Below are positions 18,941 to 27,243 of a stretch of 64,000 bases of DNA, piece after piece (the first letter of the stretch is position 1; every line of letters begins with the position of its first letter). Both the position numbers and the translations under genes were made by a program. The stretch comes from JAUNSR01 sp036655355 (GTDB taxonomy: Bacteria > Bacteroidota > Bacteroidia > Bacteroidales > JAUNSR01). A model generated the notes under the pieces. The model made no database searches and was not told where the DNA came from. It worked only from the letters and a program-made list of their open reading frames with translations. The stretch is taken from positions 124,001 through 188,000 of the forward strand of contig JAVVQG010000004.1 of the NCBI GenBank assembly GCA_036655355.1, given 5' to 3'.

Positions 18941-18971
18941 CGAAGATACAAAATTAAGGTTGAAAACAAAA
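18941..18971 (-). promoter_or_regulatory. Promoter of mutL
   Basis: Minus strand TTTTG (18967-18971), 18 bp, then TATCTTCG (18941-18948; one mismatch to TAnnTTTG). The -33 element lies within the T tract of the preceding terminator. Confidence 0.5.
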
Positions 18972-18992
18972 AGGGCACCTGTTCGGTGCCCC
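18967..18992 (-). terminator. Terminator after the foldase/OstA operon
   Basis: GGGCACC pairs with GGTGCCC around a short GAACA loop, followed on the minus strand by five T residues. It begins directly after the stop codon of the 96-residue protein. Confidence 0.8.
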
Positions 18993-18996
18993 TTTT

Positions 18997-19287
18997 TTAT
19001 CTAAAATAAAAGTAATACAATGCGAGTAACAATCCCACCAAAATCACCGCAAGTTTGATATTTCGGGAGGAATTGGATTTATCCTCATGTTCCTGACGTC
19101 TCTTCACGTGTGATGTCTGGTTGACAAAAGCGCCTTTCAAATCGGGCTTATACTCCTCATCTTTCAACTCGCCAAGCTCCTTCTTCACCTTTTTCACTCG
19201 CTCTTCAAGCGCTTCCTTGCGGGGATCGAAGTAAATCGGATCGTGACGGAACTGACGCGGTTTGCGTACATTATAAAAAAGTCCCAT
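18997..19287 (-). CDS. Conserved small tail-anchored membrane protein
   Basis: A 96-residue protein with a basic N-terminus (MGLFYNVRKPRQFRHDPIYF), a charged helical middle (residues 25-50, rich in Lys and Glu) and one C-terminal transmembrane helix, LAVILVGLLLALYYFYF. That layout implies a cytoplasmic N-terminus and a C-terminal anchor. I know this kind of small protein from Bacteroidales but no function. It is the last gene of the operon with three SurA-like proteins and OstA-like, 24 bp downstream of ostA, so a role near envelope assembly is a fair guess. Confidence 0.7.
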   Translation of the reverse strand: MGLFYNVRKPRQFRHDPIYFDPRKEALEERVKKVKKELGELKDEEYKPDLKGAFVNQTSHVKRRQEHEDKSNSSRNIKLAVILVGLLLALYYFYFR

Positions 19288-19311
19288 AATCGTCGGTTAT
19301 TAAAGCGTTTT

Positions 19312-21246
19312 TTATTTTTTCAAGATTACCTCTCCTTCAGAAACATCCTTTCCGGGAACTTTCTGGTGGGGAGCAGTCAGCGAATCGGGCTTAGCCGGTG
19401 AAACGTTCGTTGAATCACTCTTCAACGCGGGTACCGGTTGCTGGATCTGGGTATTCAGCGAATCGGCCTTAGCCGGTGAAACGTTCGTTGAATCGCTCTT
19501 CAAAGCGGGTACCGGTTGCTGGATCGGTTGTTTTACCGAAGCCGGTTTTACGGAACGAACGGTTTGTTCCACCTCCGGTAAATCCAACTCTTCGGTTCCT
19601 TCTAACTCCTCTTTTGAGAAGAGGCGCGTAGGACGGGCCACATCTTCTGCCTTCATCTCCGCCTTGCGGAAGATATCGGCTTTATCTTTCGGTCTTAACT
19701 CAGCATACCAATGGAAAGAAGAGAGGTATAACTCAGAACCTGTCAATTTCGGAATCGGCGTCAACGATCCTTTCGGTTCCGGATTCATTACCAGTGATTC
19801 AAGCTTCTTCTCTTTGAAGAAAGATTTCAGATAACTGCTTTGTACCTGAATCAAACCGATCAGGGATTTATCTTTCTCTTCCGGGAAGAAAATCGTTTCA
19901 ACATTTCCACTCATATCCATCCGATAAAGTTCACCTCCTTGAAAATAGGCATCCATTACTTTTCCGGTAAGCTGATCGTAATACTCCTCGGATTTCTTCT
20001 GTGCCAAAAAGGCGAAATCTTTCACCGTGACGTGCTTGACGGTGGAGTCATTCATGAGGATGAAAATCGTATCGCCGTAAATCTGGGACTCCAAATTCCA
20101 AATAACCGGATTCTTATACATCACCAATGTGGAATCAAGGGTGCTGTATTTTAGAGAGTCACAAACCCCCTGTAGATCGGTACGGAAAAAGCGAACGCCG
20201 TAATATGCCTGCAGCATTCGGGCACTGTCTGTAACAGATGAACGCAAGGTATCGGCATGGAAAAACAATGAGTCTTGTGTAGAATACTCTATCGCCTGTG
20301 CTCGATCCGTAACGAAGGCTTTCTCCGATATTTCATTGTAGTAGCCGTAATCGCCTTCCAGAATCACTTTTCGTGCGGTATCATTCATGAACATCGATCC
20401 GAAAACTTCTCCGTAACCGGTGTTTCGGTCGTAATAGATGGTATCCCCAACCAGTTCCTGACTTTTACTTACAATACGCGAACGGTCAAGCAACATCGCC
20501 AGATCTCGTTTGGTATCGTACCAACCCAAATCGGAGTAGATCGTGTTGCTGTCTGATACAATCGTAGAAGGGCCCAATATATCCGCGATACCCGAATCGG
20601 TGTTGTATTTCAACGTATCGGAATAAAGGATGTATTTGGGGTTATGCAACTCTACGTTAAACTGAAACACGGCATCTTTCGTATCGGGACTGTATTGTCC
20701 GTACACGGAAGAGAGTCTGTTGTTGGGATCCGTAATTTCGCCACCCTCGAAGAAATACCCGATATTCAACAAACGATCGTAATTGAGACTGTCTGTTGTC
20801 AGGGTTACGTCGCGATTGATCATGCGCACGTTGTCACGCAGTCGGGCCAATCCGGTATTTCCGTCGTAATAAAGATAGTCGCCATACACAAACAGGGTGT
20901 CTCCCTGCTCCATGCGTACATTCCCGAAGGCATCTATCGAGTTCGTCGATTCATATAAATAGGCACTATCACAGAACATATAGGCGCTATCCTGACGGAA
21001 ACGGACATCCCCTCTCAAAATCTGAAAGTCAGCATTCTTGCTTTTATCGTACTCCAGGGTATTTGCCCGGAGCAGGTATATTTTATTCACTTTCTCCGCT
21101 GCAGGGGAGGCACCAGCCGTTTGAGGCGAATCCAGTGGACGCATTGCCGTACCGTTGGCATAGAAAGAAAGTGCAAGCAGGCATAAGACGCCCGTGAGCG
21201 TCTTATGCCTGCTAAAAATTGAATATGTATTTTTCTTTAACATCAA
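19312..21246 (-). CDS. OstA-like LPS-transport protein (LptA/LptD N-terminal type)
   Basis: A 644-residue exported protein. After a signal region (LTGVLCLLALSFYANGTA) come many repeated short beta strands of the OstA/LptA jellyroll type, such as ILRGDVRFRQDSAYMFCDSA, DTLFVYGDYLYYDGNTG and DVTLTTDSLNYDR. These form the groove that shields lipid A during transport. The C-terminal 110 residues are Pro/Ser/Thr-rich and contain a 26-residue duplication beginning IQQPVPALKSDSTNVSPAK. The protein lacks the LptD barrel, so it is probably a periplasmic bridge rather than the translocon. It follows surA by 10 bp within the foldase operon. Confidence 0.85.
   Translation of the reverse strand: MMLKKNTYSIFSRHKTLTGVLCLLALSFYANGTAMRPLDSPQTAGASPAAEKVNKIYLLRANTLEYDKSKNADFQILRGDVRFRQDSAYMFCDSAYLYESTNSIDAFGNVRMEQGDTLFVYGDYLYYDGNTGLARLRDNVRMINRDVTLTTDSLNYDRLLNIGYFFEGGEITDPNNRLSSVYGQYSPDTKDAVFQFNVELHNPKYILYSDTLKYNTDSGIADILGPSTIVSDSNTIYSDLGWYDTKRDLAMLLDRSRIVSKSQELVGDTIYYDRNTGYGEVFGSMFMNDTARKVILEGDYGYYNEISEKAFVTDRAQAIEYSTQDSLFFHADTLRSSVTDSARMLQAYYGVRFFRTDLQGVCDSLKYSTLDSTLVMYKNPVIWNLESQIYGDTIFILMNDSTVKHVTVKDFAFLAQKKSEEYYDQLTGKVMDAYFQGGELYRMDMSGNVETIFFPEEKDKSLIGLIQVQSSYLKSFFKEKKLESLVMNPEPKGSLTPIPKLTGSELYLSSFHWYAELRPKDKADIFRKAEMKAEDVARPTRLFSKEELEGTEELDLPEVEQTVRSVKPASVKQPIQQPVPALKSDSTNVSPAKADSLNTQIQQPVPALKSDSTNVSPAKPDSLTAPHQKVPGKDVSEGEVILKK
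19378..19525 (-). repeat. 78-bp tandem duplication in the OstA-like gene
   Basis: Two copies of about 70 bp, starting at 19378 and 19456 (period 78 bp = 26 codons), differ at only a few bases. They encode the repeated peptide QPVPALKSDSTNVSPAK in the C-terminal tail. Confidence 0.85.
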
Positions 21247-21256
21247 TCAGTTATAA

Positions 21257-22615
21257 TCAGTTTCTAACCCAGCCCGGATATTCGAAATCACAATTTCTCC
21301 AGCCTTCTTTGATTCTGATATAGGTCTCAGCCTGTTTCTTTTTGATAAAGTCCTTGATGACCTCTTCGCGTTTTTTAGCTTCAAGCATCCCTTTCAACTC
21401 CTGATAGTCATCATAAATAGTTGCTTTGTGTCCTTCCAAACGTGTTTTCAACTTAACGATGGAAACTACTTCGCGACCATTCTTCGTACTTTTCATAACA
21501 AAAGGAGCTGAGATATCGTTCACTTTCATTTTTTCAACTTGACGGGCCACTTCTACCGGAAGGTCTTCCATTTGGAAATGAGAAGTTCCGTTTTTCATAT
21601 TTACCATCAAACCGTGATTGTTTCTGGTATCCTTGTCATGAGAGAGATACAACGCAGCTTCTTCGAAAGTAAACTTAGCCGAATCCAAGTCGGCTTTTAG
21701 GCTGTCCATACGAGCCATCGTCTGGGTCAACTCTTTTTCGGAGATCTTCGGTGTAAGTAGGATGTGGCGGAAATTACCACGGTCGCTTCTTTTTTCAATC
21801 AGCTGAATGATGTGGTATCCATACTCCGACTCTACGATCTTCGAAACTTTTTTGGGATCATTCAACTGGAATGCTGCCGAAGCAAAAGCAGGGTCCAACT
21901 GTCCGCGTCCCATGAAACCAAGTTCTCCGCCATTTCTTGCCGAACCCGGGTCTTGCGAATATAGGATGGCAAGTGTCGAGAACTCGCTCTCTCCGTTTAC
22001 CACACGATTCGTATAATCGCGCAAACGTGCTTTGATCTCATCAACTTCTGCCTGCGGCACTTTCGGTTCAAAAGTAATAACTTCCACCTCTACCTGAGCG
22101 GGGATGAAAGGAATGCTATCCTGAGGAAGTGACTGATAAAAGCGGCGAACTTCAGAAGGGGTTACCTTTACATTCTCAACCAGTTTACGTTGCATCTGTT
22201 CTACGGTACCCTGGTCACGAACGGTTTCGCGCAACTCTTCACGCATTTGTGAAGAAGTCTTATTGAAATACTCTTCCATTTTCTCTTTCGATCCGCTCTG
22301 AGAAAGGAAAAAACTCATACGAGCTTCCACTTGACGTAATACGTCAGATTCAGACATCTCGATACTGTCTAATTTAGCTTGGTGAAGGAATAATTTCTGT
22401 ATCGCCAACTGTTCCGGAATCACACAGTAAGGATCGCCGTTGATCTTTTCACCTTCGTACTGCATTCTTAAACGCTGTTCCTCTACCTGAGAACGCAGAA
22501 TTGCTTCATCTCCTACAACCCAAACAACTTCGTCAACCACATTTTCCTGTGCAACCAGTGTTGTTGTAGAGAAAAGAACAAACAAAAGCGATAATCCTTT
22601 AATAAATCTACGCAT
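21257..22615 (-). CDS. SurA-like periplasmic peptidyl-prolyl isomerase/chaperone
   Basis: A 452-residue exported foldase. A signal peptide (GLSLLFVLFSTTTLVAQ) precedes a SurA N-terminal chaperone domain (ENVVDEVVWVVGDEAILRSQ, about residues 23-160). A parvulin domain follows at about 165-275, with the signature segment FSTLAILYSQDPGSARNGGE and the closing GYHIIQL. A second, weaker parvulin-like region may follow (from RHILLTPKI). It would carry unfolded outer-membrane proteins across the periplasm to BAM. It is third in an operon of three related foldases, 23 bp after its neighbour. Confidence 0.92.
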   Translation of the reverse strand: MRRFIKGLSLLFVLFSTTTLVAQENVVDEVVWVVGDEAILRSQVEEQRLRMQYEGEKINGDPYCVIPEQLAIQKLFLHQAKLDSIEMSESDVLRQVEARMSFFLSQSGSKEKMEEYFNKTSSQMREELRETVRDQGTVEQMQRKLVENVKVTPSEVRRFYQSLPQDSIPFIPAQVEVEVITFEPKVPQAEVDEIKARLRDYTNRVVNGESEFSTLAILYSQDPGSARNGGELGFMGRGQLDPAFASAAFQLNDPKKVSKIVESEYGYHIIQLIEKRSDRGNFRHILLTPKISEKELTQTMARMDSLKADLDSAKFTFEEAALYLSHDKDTRNNHGLMVNMKNGTSHFQMEDLPVEVARQVEKMKVNDISAPFVMKSTKNGREVVSIVKLKTRLEGHKATIYDDYQELKGMLEAKKREEVIKDFIKKKQAETYIRIKEGWRNCDFEYPGWVRN

Positions 22616-22638
22616 TGATCTTTCTTATTATTTTAATA

Positions 22639-23511
22639 TTAATTGAGAGCACTTGGCTCAGTTCGATAAAATTTCACTTTGTCATGACGAATCGCCTCGT
22701 CATACAGCTCCCGACTCATTTCACGAATGAATGTTTTTCTTTTTTGGTTCAGCACCACCTCTTTAACTTGAGGCAACGCATATTCGAAGGGCTGTTCGTT
22801 TCCGGCCGAAACCGATTCATTTATATTCAGGTAATACCAATAATCACCTTGTGTCACTTCCAGGGCTTTTTGCTCCCTCAGAAACCGGTCGGCATTAGCC
22901 ATTTGATACGGAATGTTCTGCATCACCTCCTCTAAAGGCACCCAGCGATCAAAAAAGTATTCATATACCAAGGCGTTCTGCAAGCTATATTTCTCCAGTT
23001 TTTCGAGCGACTCTGGTGTGATCTTTTTCATCCACTTCTTCACATCCTCCAATTGGGGAGCATTCGCAGGTATCTTCAGAAAGATCCCTTTGATAAGGGG
23101 CTCTTTCAAAAGGAACCTCTTACGATGCGTATCGTAGAAATCCCGAAGCTCCTCTTCCGAAAGTTCGCCGGCAATTTTTTCATTCACCAGTTCCTTTTCA
23201 TATTCAAAGACAATCAAGTTGCGCCGATACTCCTCCGTAAGCTTATCTATCGCCGAGAGGTCTGACACATTCCGTTTTGCCTTATCATATAAAAGAGTTG
23301 CTCGAATCCATTCCTGAATATAAATCTCCACCTGCGCACTACTGTCGGCAGTACCCAAGGCTTCATAAAGATCCGATTTGGTCAGTTTGTTCTCTCCGAT
23401 GCTTACCACTACCTCTTTTTCGTCTGCCGGATGTGAAGAACGACAGCTTCCCAAAAAGAAGGAAGTTAAAAGGATTACCACCGAAAGAGAAGGTTTTAAC
23501 ATAAATCTCAC
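22639..23511 (-). CDS. SurA-like lipoprotein without a parvulin domain
   Basis: A 290-residue lipoprotein with lipobox LGSC (Cys at about residue 23). The part after the signal resembles a SurA/PpiD N-terminal helical domain (VSIGENKLTKSDLYEAL, then EWIRATLLYDKAKRN). No parvulin signature is present in the remaining 180 residues, unlike both neighbouring genes. It may be a holdase partner of the adjacent isomerases. It is second in the operon. The family link rests on context and the N-terminal helix pattern. Confidence 0.75.
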   Translation of the reverse strand: MRFMLKPSLSVVILLTSFFLGSCRSSHPADEKEVVVSIGENKLTKSDLYEALGTADSSAQVEIYIQEWIRATLLYDKAKRNVSDLSAIDKLTEEYRRNLIVFEYEKELVNEKIAGELSEEELRDFYDTHRKRFLLKEPLIKGIFLKIPANAPQLEDVKKWMKKITPESLEKLEKYSLQNALVYEYFFDRWVPLEEVMQNIPYQMANADRFLREQKALEVTQGDYWYYLNINESVSAGNEQPFEYALPQVKEVVLNQKRKTFIREMSRELYDEAIRHDKVKFYRTEPSALN

Positions 23512-23568
23512 GTTATAGCGAATGAATTCTTGAATTTGGGTAGTAAAAGTACTATAAATATGAGACCA

Positions 23569-25515
23569 TTATAAAGGCTTAACTGTTTTTAAAACATCTT
23601 TGTCTATTTCAACGACACTTTTTCCTTTTAACTCCTCCATCCATCTCTTTTCAAGATAGTTTTGATAGTCTGATGTAACCAACCCACGCACATCCAAGTA
23701 AGATTCCGGTCCTTTTTTGAGTTTTTTTCCTTCAAAGAAAACAATCGGGTAACTATCTGATGGTGTAAAACTCCCTTTTTTAAAGGAAATAGCATCCACG
23801 ATCTTGTGATCACCCAGCGAATAAAGACCTTTCTCCACTCTCACAAACTGAGTAGAATCACTATTCAATGTTGTTTTCAGATAATAAGCAACCGAATCGG
23901 CCGGTGCTTTCTTTAAGATCTTTTTGGCTGCTTTACGTGTGCTCTTATCCTTACACTGAATAACAAATCCTTTGAACCGCGGGGTATCCCATTTGTAATT
24001 GCTTTTGTTTTCATCAAAAAACGCTTTCAACCCACTGGTATCGTTCGATGCTTTTTCCCACACCTCTTTGTTACTCACTTCAAAAAGAAGAATGCCGTCG
24101 CGATATTCCTGCATCAGGTTCCGGAATTCCGGATACTTTCGCTCTAGCTGTCCATCTTCATAGGCCAGTAAGGACGTTTCGATGAATTGCTGTTTCTTTT
24201 CGCGAAGAACATCTGCAGGACGGTAAGCCATCGTACGTTTATTTTTCGCTACGAATTTAGCAAAATCCGCGGTAGAATAGATTTTGTCTGCGATTTTAAA
24301 GAGAGGCAATGCCGCTTTTTCCGCTTCTGCCTGATAAAAAGAGTCCACCGGAGAAAACTCTTTAGCAAGACGACTCAACAACGCATCCCCTTTCGCATCC
24401 AAAGTAAAATTATATTCCGATTTCAAACGCGCCACAAACTCCTCGCTGCCTTTACGGGCACGCTCATCATTCGCGATTCGTTTCACGATCTCCTGTTTTT
24501 TCTCATCGAAAGACGGAATGCCCCGTTTATCTGTTAGTTTAGCGATATGCCATCCGTATGGCGTTCTAAACGGCTTGGAGATCTCTCCTTTGTTTTTCAA
24601 TCCAAAACTGACTTCCTCAAATTCTTTCACCATTCGTCCAGATCCGAACCATGGTAATTCGCCTCCTTTTACGGCTGAATATTTATCTTCCGACTTATCG
24701 CGTGCCACTTCCGCAAAATCAGCTCCCTGCCTTAAGGATAGGTAGATCTCCTCCATCTCTTTACGCACCTGTTCATCTTGGCGCGGATCGGCATCCTTCG
24801 GAACCATTTTCATTATGTGAGCTACCAATACTTCTCCCTGGTCTTTGCGACGGCTATGTACTTTGACCAAGTGGTACCCGAATGAAGTCTTAACCGGTTC
24901 ACTGATTTCTCCGACCGGGGTTGCGTAGGCTGCCGTTTCAAACGGATAAACCGTCATAAAGCCTGAGATAAAACCCAAATATCCATTATTGTTCTGTGCA
25001 GAGGGATCTTGCGACACCTCTTTTGCCAATTTCCCGAAATCATAACCTTTAAGCAGTTTTTTACGCATTTCGGTTAGTTTGTTATACACTTTTCGTGCCT
25101 CTTCTTCGGATGCATCGGGGTCAAGCCGGAGTAAAATGTGACTCACCTCAACATTTTCAGTCAGTCGGTCATACGCCTCGCGGACCAATCTCTCTTCCAC
25201 ATTTTTATCTGTCAGATAAGGTTGTGCCAACTGCTGTCTGTAGCCGGTAAGCTCTTTGATAAAAGCGGATGTCGTATCAATTCCGCGCGCTTCCGCTTCT
25301 GCAACCTTCAACTTGAAGTTCACAAACAGATCCACATATTCGTCGATTCCTTTTTGAGGTGTAGTTTGCTGCTGATTATTTTTTCGGTAAATGTATTCGA
25401 ATTCTGACTTTCTGATCTCTTTGCCGTTGATTTTCATCAATACCGGATCATTATCTGCATGAATGCTTAAGAGTGACGAAAGGGCTAAGGTTGCTAACAG
25501 AAATTTAGTTCTCAT
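23569..25515 (-). CDS. PpiC/SurA-type isomerase with two parvulin domains
   Basis: A 648-residue exported protein, first in the foldase operon. After a signal peptide (FLLATLALSSLLSIHA) is a short N-terminal helix region. Two parvulin domains follow: residues about 125-230 (VSHILLRLDPDASEEEAR to SFGYHLVKVHSRR) and about 232-340 (VAHIMKMVPKDADPRQDEQ to PYGWHIAKLTDKRG). The C-terminal 300 residues are helical and unrecognised, probably a client-binding domain. Each domain ends in the typical GxH motif, so both could be active. Co-transcription with two further SurA-like genes and OstA-like points to outer-membrane biogenesis. Confidence 0.9.
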   Translation of the reverse strand: MRTKFLLATLALSSLLSIHADNDPVLMKINGKEIRKSEFEYIYRKNNQQQTTPQKGIDEYVDLFVNFKLKVAEAEARGIDTTSAFIKELTGYRQQLAQPYLTDKNVEERLVREAYDRLTENVEVSHILLRLDPDASEEEARKVYNKLTEMRKKLLKGYDFGKLAKEVSQDPSAQNNNGYLGFISGFMTVYPFETAAYATPVGEISEPVKTSFGYHLVKVHSRRKDQGEVLVAHIMKMVPKDADPRQDEQVRKEMEEIYLSLRQGADFAEVARDKSEDKYSAVKGGELPWFGSGRMVKEFEEVSFGLKNKGEISKPFRTPYGWHIAKLTDKRGIPSFDEKKQEIVKRIANDERARKGSEEFVARLKSEYNFTLDAKGDALLSRLAKEFSPVDSFYQAEAEKAALPLFKIADKIYSTADFAKFVAKNKRTMAYRPADVLREKKQQFIETSLLAYEDGQLERKYPEFRNLMQEYRDGILLFEVSNKEVWEKASNDTSGLKAFFDENKSNYKWDTPRFKGFVIQCKDKSTRKAAKKILKKAPADSVAYYLKTTLNSDSTQFVRVEKGLYSLGDHKIVDAISFKKGSFTPSDSYPIVFFEGKKLKKGPESYLDVRGLVTSDYQNYLEKRWMEELKGKSVVEIDKDVLKTVKPL

Positions 25516-25660
25516 TTCTCGCTTTAGTTTTGTTTCTGGTTATTCAATAGGCAAATTCTTATAAATAACGTGTCAAATATAAAAAAATTATATCATTCAT
25601 CGCCTTGTAATCGGCTCAACACACTAAAATTGGATGGAAAAAGAGGGTTGAATTCAATGA

Positions 25661-27049
25661 TTATCTTACCTGCGCATCAATCCAGTCAGCTATTTCCTTT
25701 AAAGCGGTTGGGGAAATGGTTTGTTCGATTCCCGCATACTCCTGAGGCAGCCCGGTCGTACACTCCTGAAACAGGTGGTTCAGACCAGGGAGTTCCACAA
25801 TCGTAACCTTTTTATTATTGCCTTTCGCTAGTCCGGTCTTGATTCCTTCCAAGTTGATCTTCGAGGGAACTTGAAGATCCTTATCCCCATTGAGCGCCAA
25901 TACCGGACATTTCACCCGTTCAAGAACCGGTGCCGGATCGTACGCTAGAAAATACAACATCCAGGGAGAAGTCAACTGAGCGACTTTCGCATCGATCATT
26001 TTGTAGGCTTCAGCTCTTTCAGATTCGGGTAAGGTGGCAACACTTTCTTCCGCCGCTTTTCTGACGGCCTTTTTCGCTTCTGCCACATCGCCTTTTGAAC
26101 GAAGCGCTGCCTGAATCATCTTCCGGCTCTCTTCTTGGCTCTTGGTTATCATCGTTTGGGGGACGCCCGAAGCCTTCATGATCAAGTCCGATTGGAGATC
26201 AAGAATCTCAGAACCGGGAATGGCTGTTCCTGCCATCAATACAATATAGGCTACGTCTTTGCGATTCGCCGCAACTATCGGAGCGATAATTCCTCCTTCA
26301 CTGTGTCCCACAAGACCGATCTGCGCAGGGTTGATTTCCGAACGTCCCTTGAGGTATGTGACCGCACTCTCCACATCTTTCACAAAATCAGCCGTAGTCG
26401 CCGTTTTGAAATCCCCTTGCGAAGCAGCTACGCCACGATCGTCAAAACGAAGCACCGCTATTCCATTTCGGGTAAGATAATCGGCCAACACCAAAAAAGG
26501 TTTGTGCCCCATCAATTCTTCATCACGATTCTGAGGACCGCTCCCGGAGATTAGAATCACTGCCGGAACAGGAGTGGGACGCTCCGGCAACGTCAAGGTG
26601 CCTGCAAGCTCAATTCCGTCTTTTTCGTTTCTAAAGGTCAAATCCTCCGATTTATATGGGAAAGGAGGCTGTGGATTCTGCGGACGAGTCATCGTGAAGG
26701 CTTGCTCTTGTCTTTTCATCTCCATCGGAAAGCGCATTCCACTCTGACTAAAGGTACCAGTCATCACATCCCCCGTTATCACCCCTTGATAACTTATTTT
26801 CAAAGCCGTTAATTCAAGAGAGAGCGTATCATGATTCACTTTTACCGAAGTAACAGGAATCCCCTTGGCTCCCTGGTCGGGACTATCCATGGTGGCTTTA
26901 TAACCGTCATCGGTGTTTTCCACATTAAAAACCAAACGTAGTTTTTGAGGACCGACCTTCAATTCACCCAACCAGGTGCCCGATACAACTTGTGATGTAA
27001 GTCCCATCCCTGTGAATAAAGCAAAAAGTAAGAAAACCATCTTTTTCAT
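25661..27049 (-). CDS. Secreted alpha/beta-hydrolase with N-terminal beta domain
   Basis: A 462-residue exported serine hydrolase. After the signal peptide (MVFLLFALFTGMGLTSQ), residues 20-130 form a beta-rich module (GTWLGELKVGPQKLRLVF). The hydrolase core follows, with ISGSGPQNRDEE before the oxyanion loop, the nucleophile elbow GHSEGG (Ser250), an acid in ALNGDKDLQVP and the His in LPGLNHLFQ. The triad looks complete. This arrangement is common among Bacteroidales esterases and S9-like peptidases of unknown substrate. It stands alone between the foldase operon and guaB. Confidence 0.88.
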   Translation of the reverse strand: MKKMVFLLFALFTGMGLTSQVVSGTWLGELKVGPQKLRLVFNVENTDDGYKATMDSPDQGAKGIPVTSVKVNHDTLSLELTALKISYQGVITGDVMTGTFSQSGMRFPMEMKRQEQAFTMTRPQNPQPPFPYKSEDLTFRNEKDGIELAGTLTLPERPTPVPAVILISGSGPQNRDEELMGHKPFLVLADYLTRNGIAVLRFDDRGVAASQGDFKTATTADFVKDVESAVTYLKGRSEINPAQIGLVGHSEGGIIAPIVAANRKDVAYIVLMAGTAIPGSEILDLQSDLIMKASGVPQTMITKSQEESRKMIQAALRSKGDVAEAKKAVRKAAEESVATLPESERAEAYKMIDAKVAQLTSPWMLYFLAYDPAPVLERVKCPVLALNGDKDLQVPSKINLEGIKTGLAKGNNKKVTIVELPGLNHLFQECTTGLPQEYAGIEQTISPTALKEIADWIDAQVR

Positions 27050-27168
27050 TTATATATAATCTAATTTTTATAAACCTACCTATCGGAGTGAGATAGAAAA
27101 GCCCTATCGAACACACTGATATTTTTAGTAAAAATAATACAAATTAAATATATGAGTTGAATAAAATA

Positions 27169-27206
27169 AAAAAACGGATACCCCGTAATCGGGATATCCG
27201 TAATCT
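27169..27206 (-). terminator. Terminator of guaB
   Basis: On the minus strand an ACGGATATCCCG arm pairs with GGGGTATCCGT, followed by seven T residues, starting 38 bp after the guaB stop. Confidence 0.75.
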
Positions 27207-27243
27207 TCTATTTAATGCACCTTAAAAAGGAGTCTTTTCTGAA

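Noticed and set aside
27050..27115. A possible R95 repeat copy upstream of the alpha/beta-hydrolase
   Set aside because: Only the first 25 bases resemble the family, and that part is a generic AT-rich initiation region.
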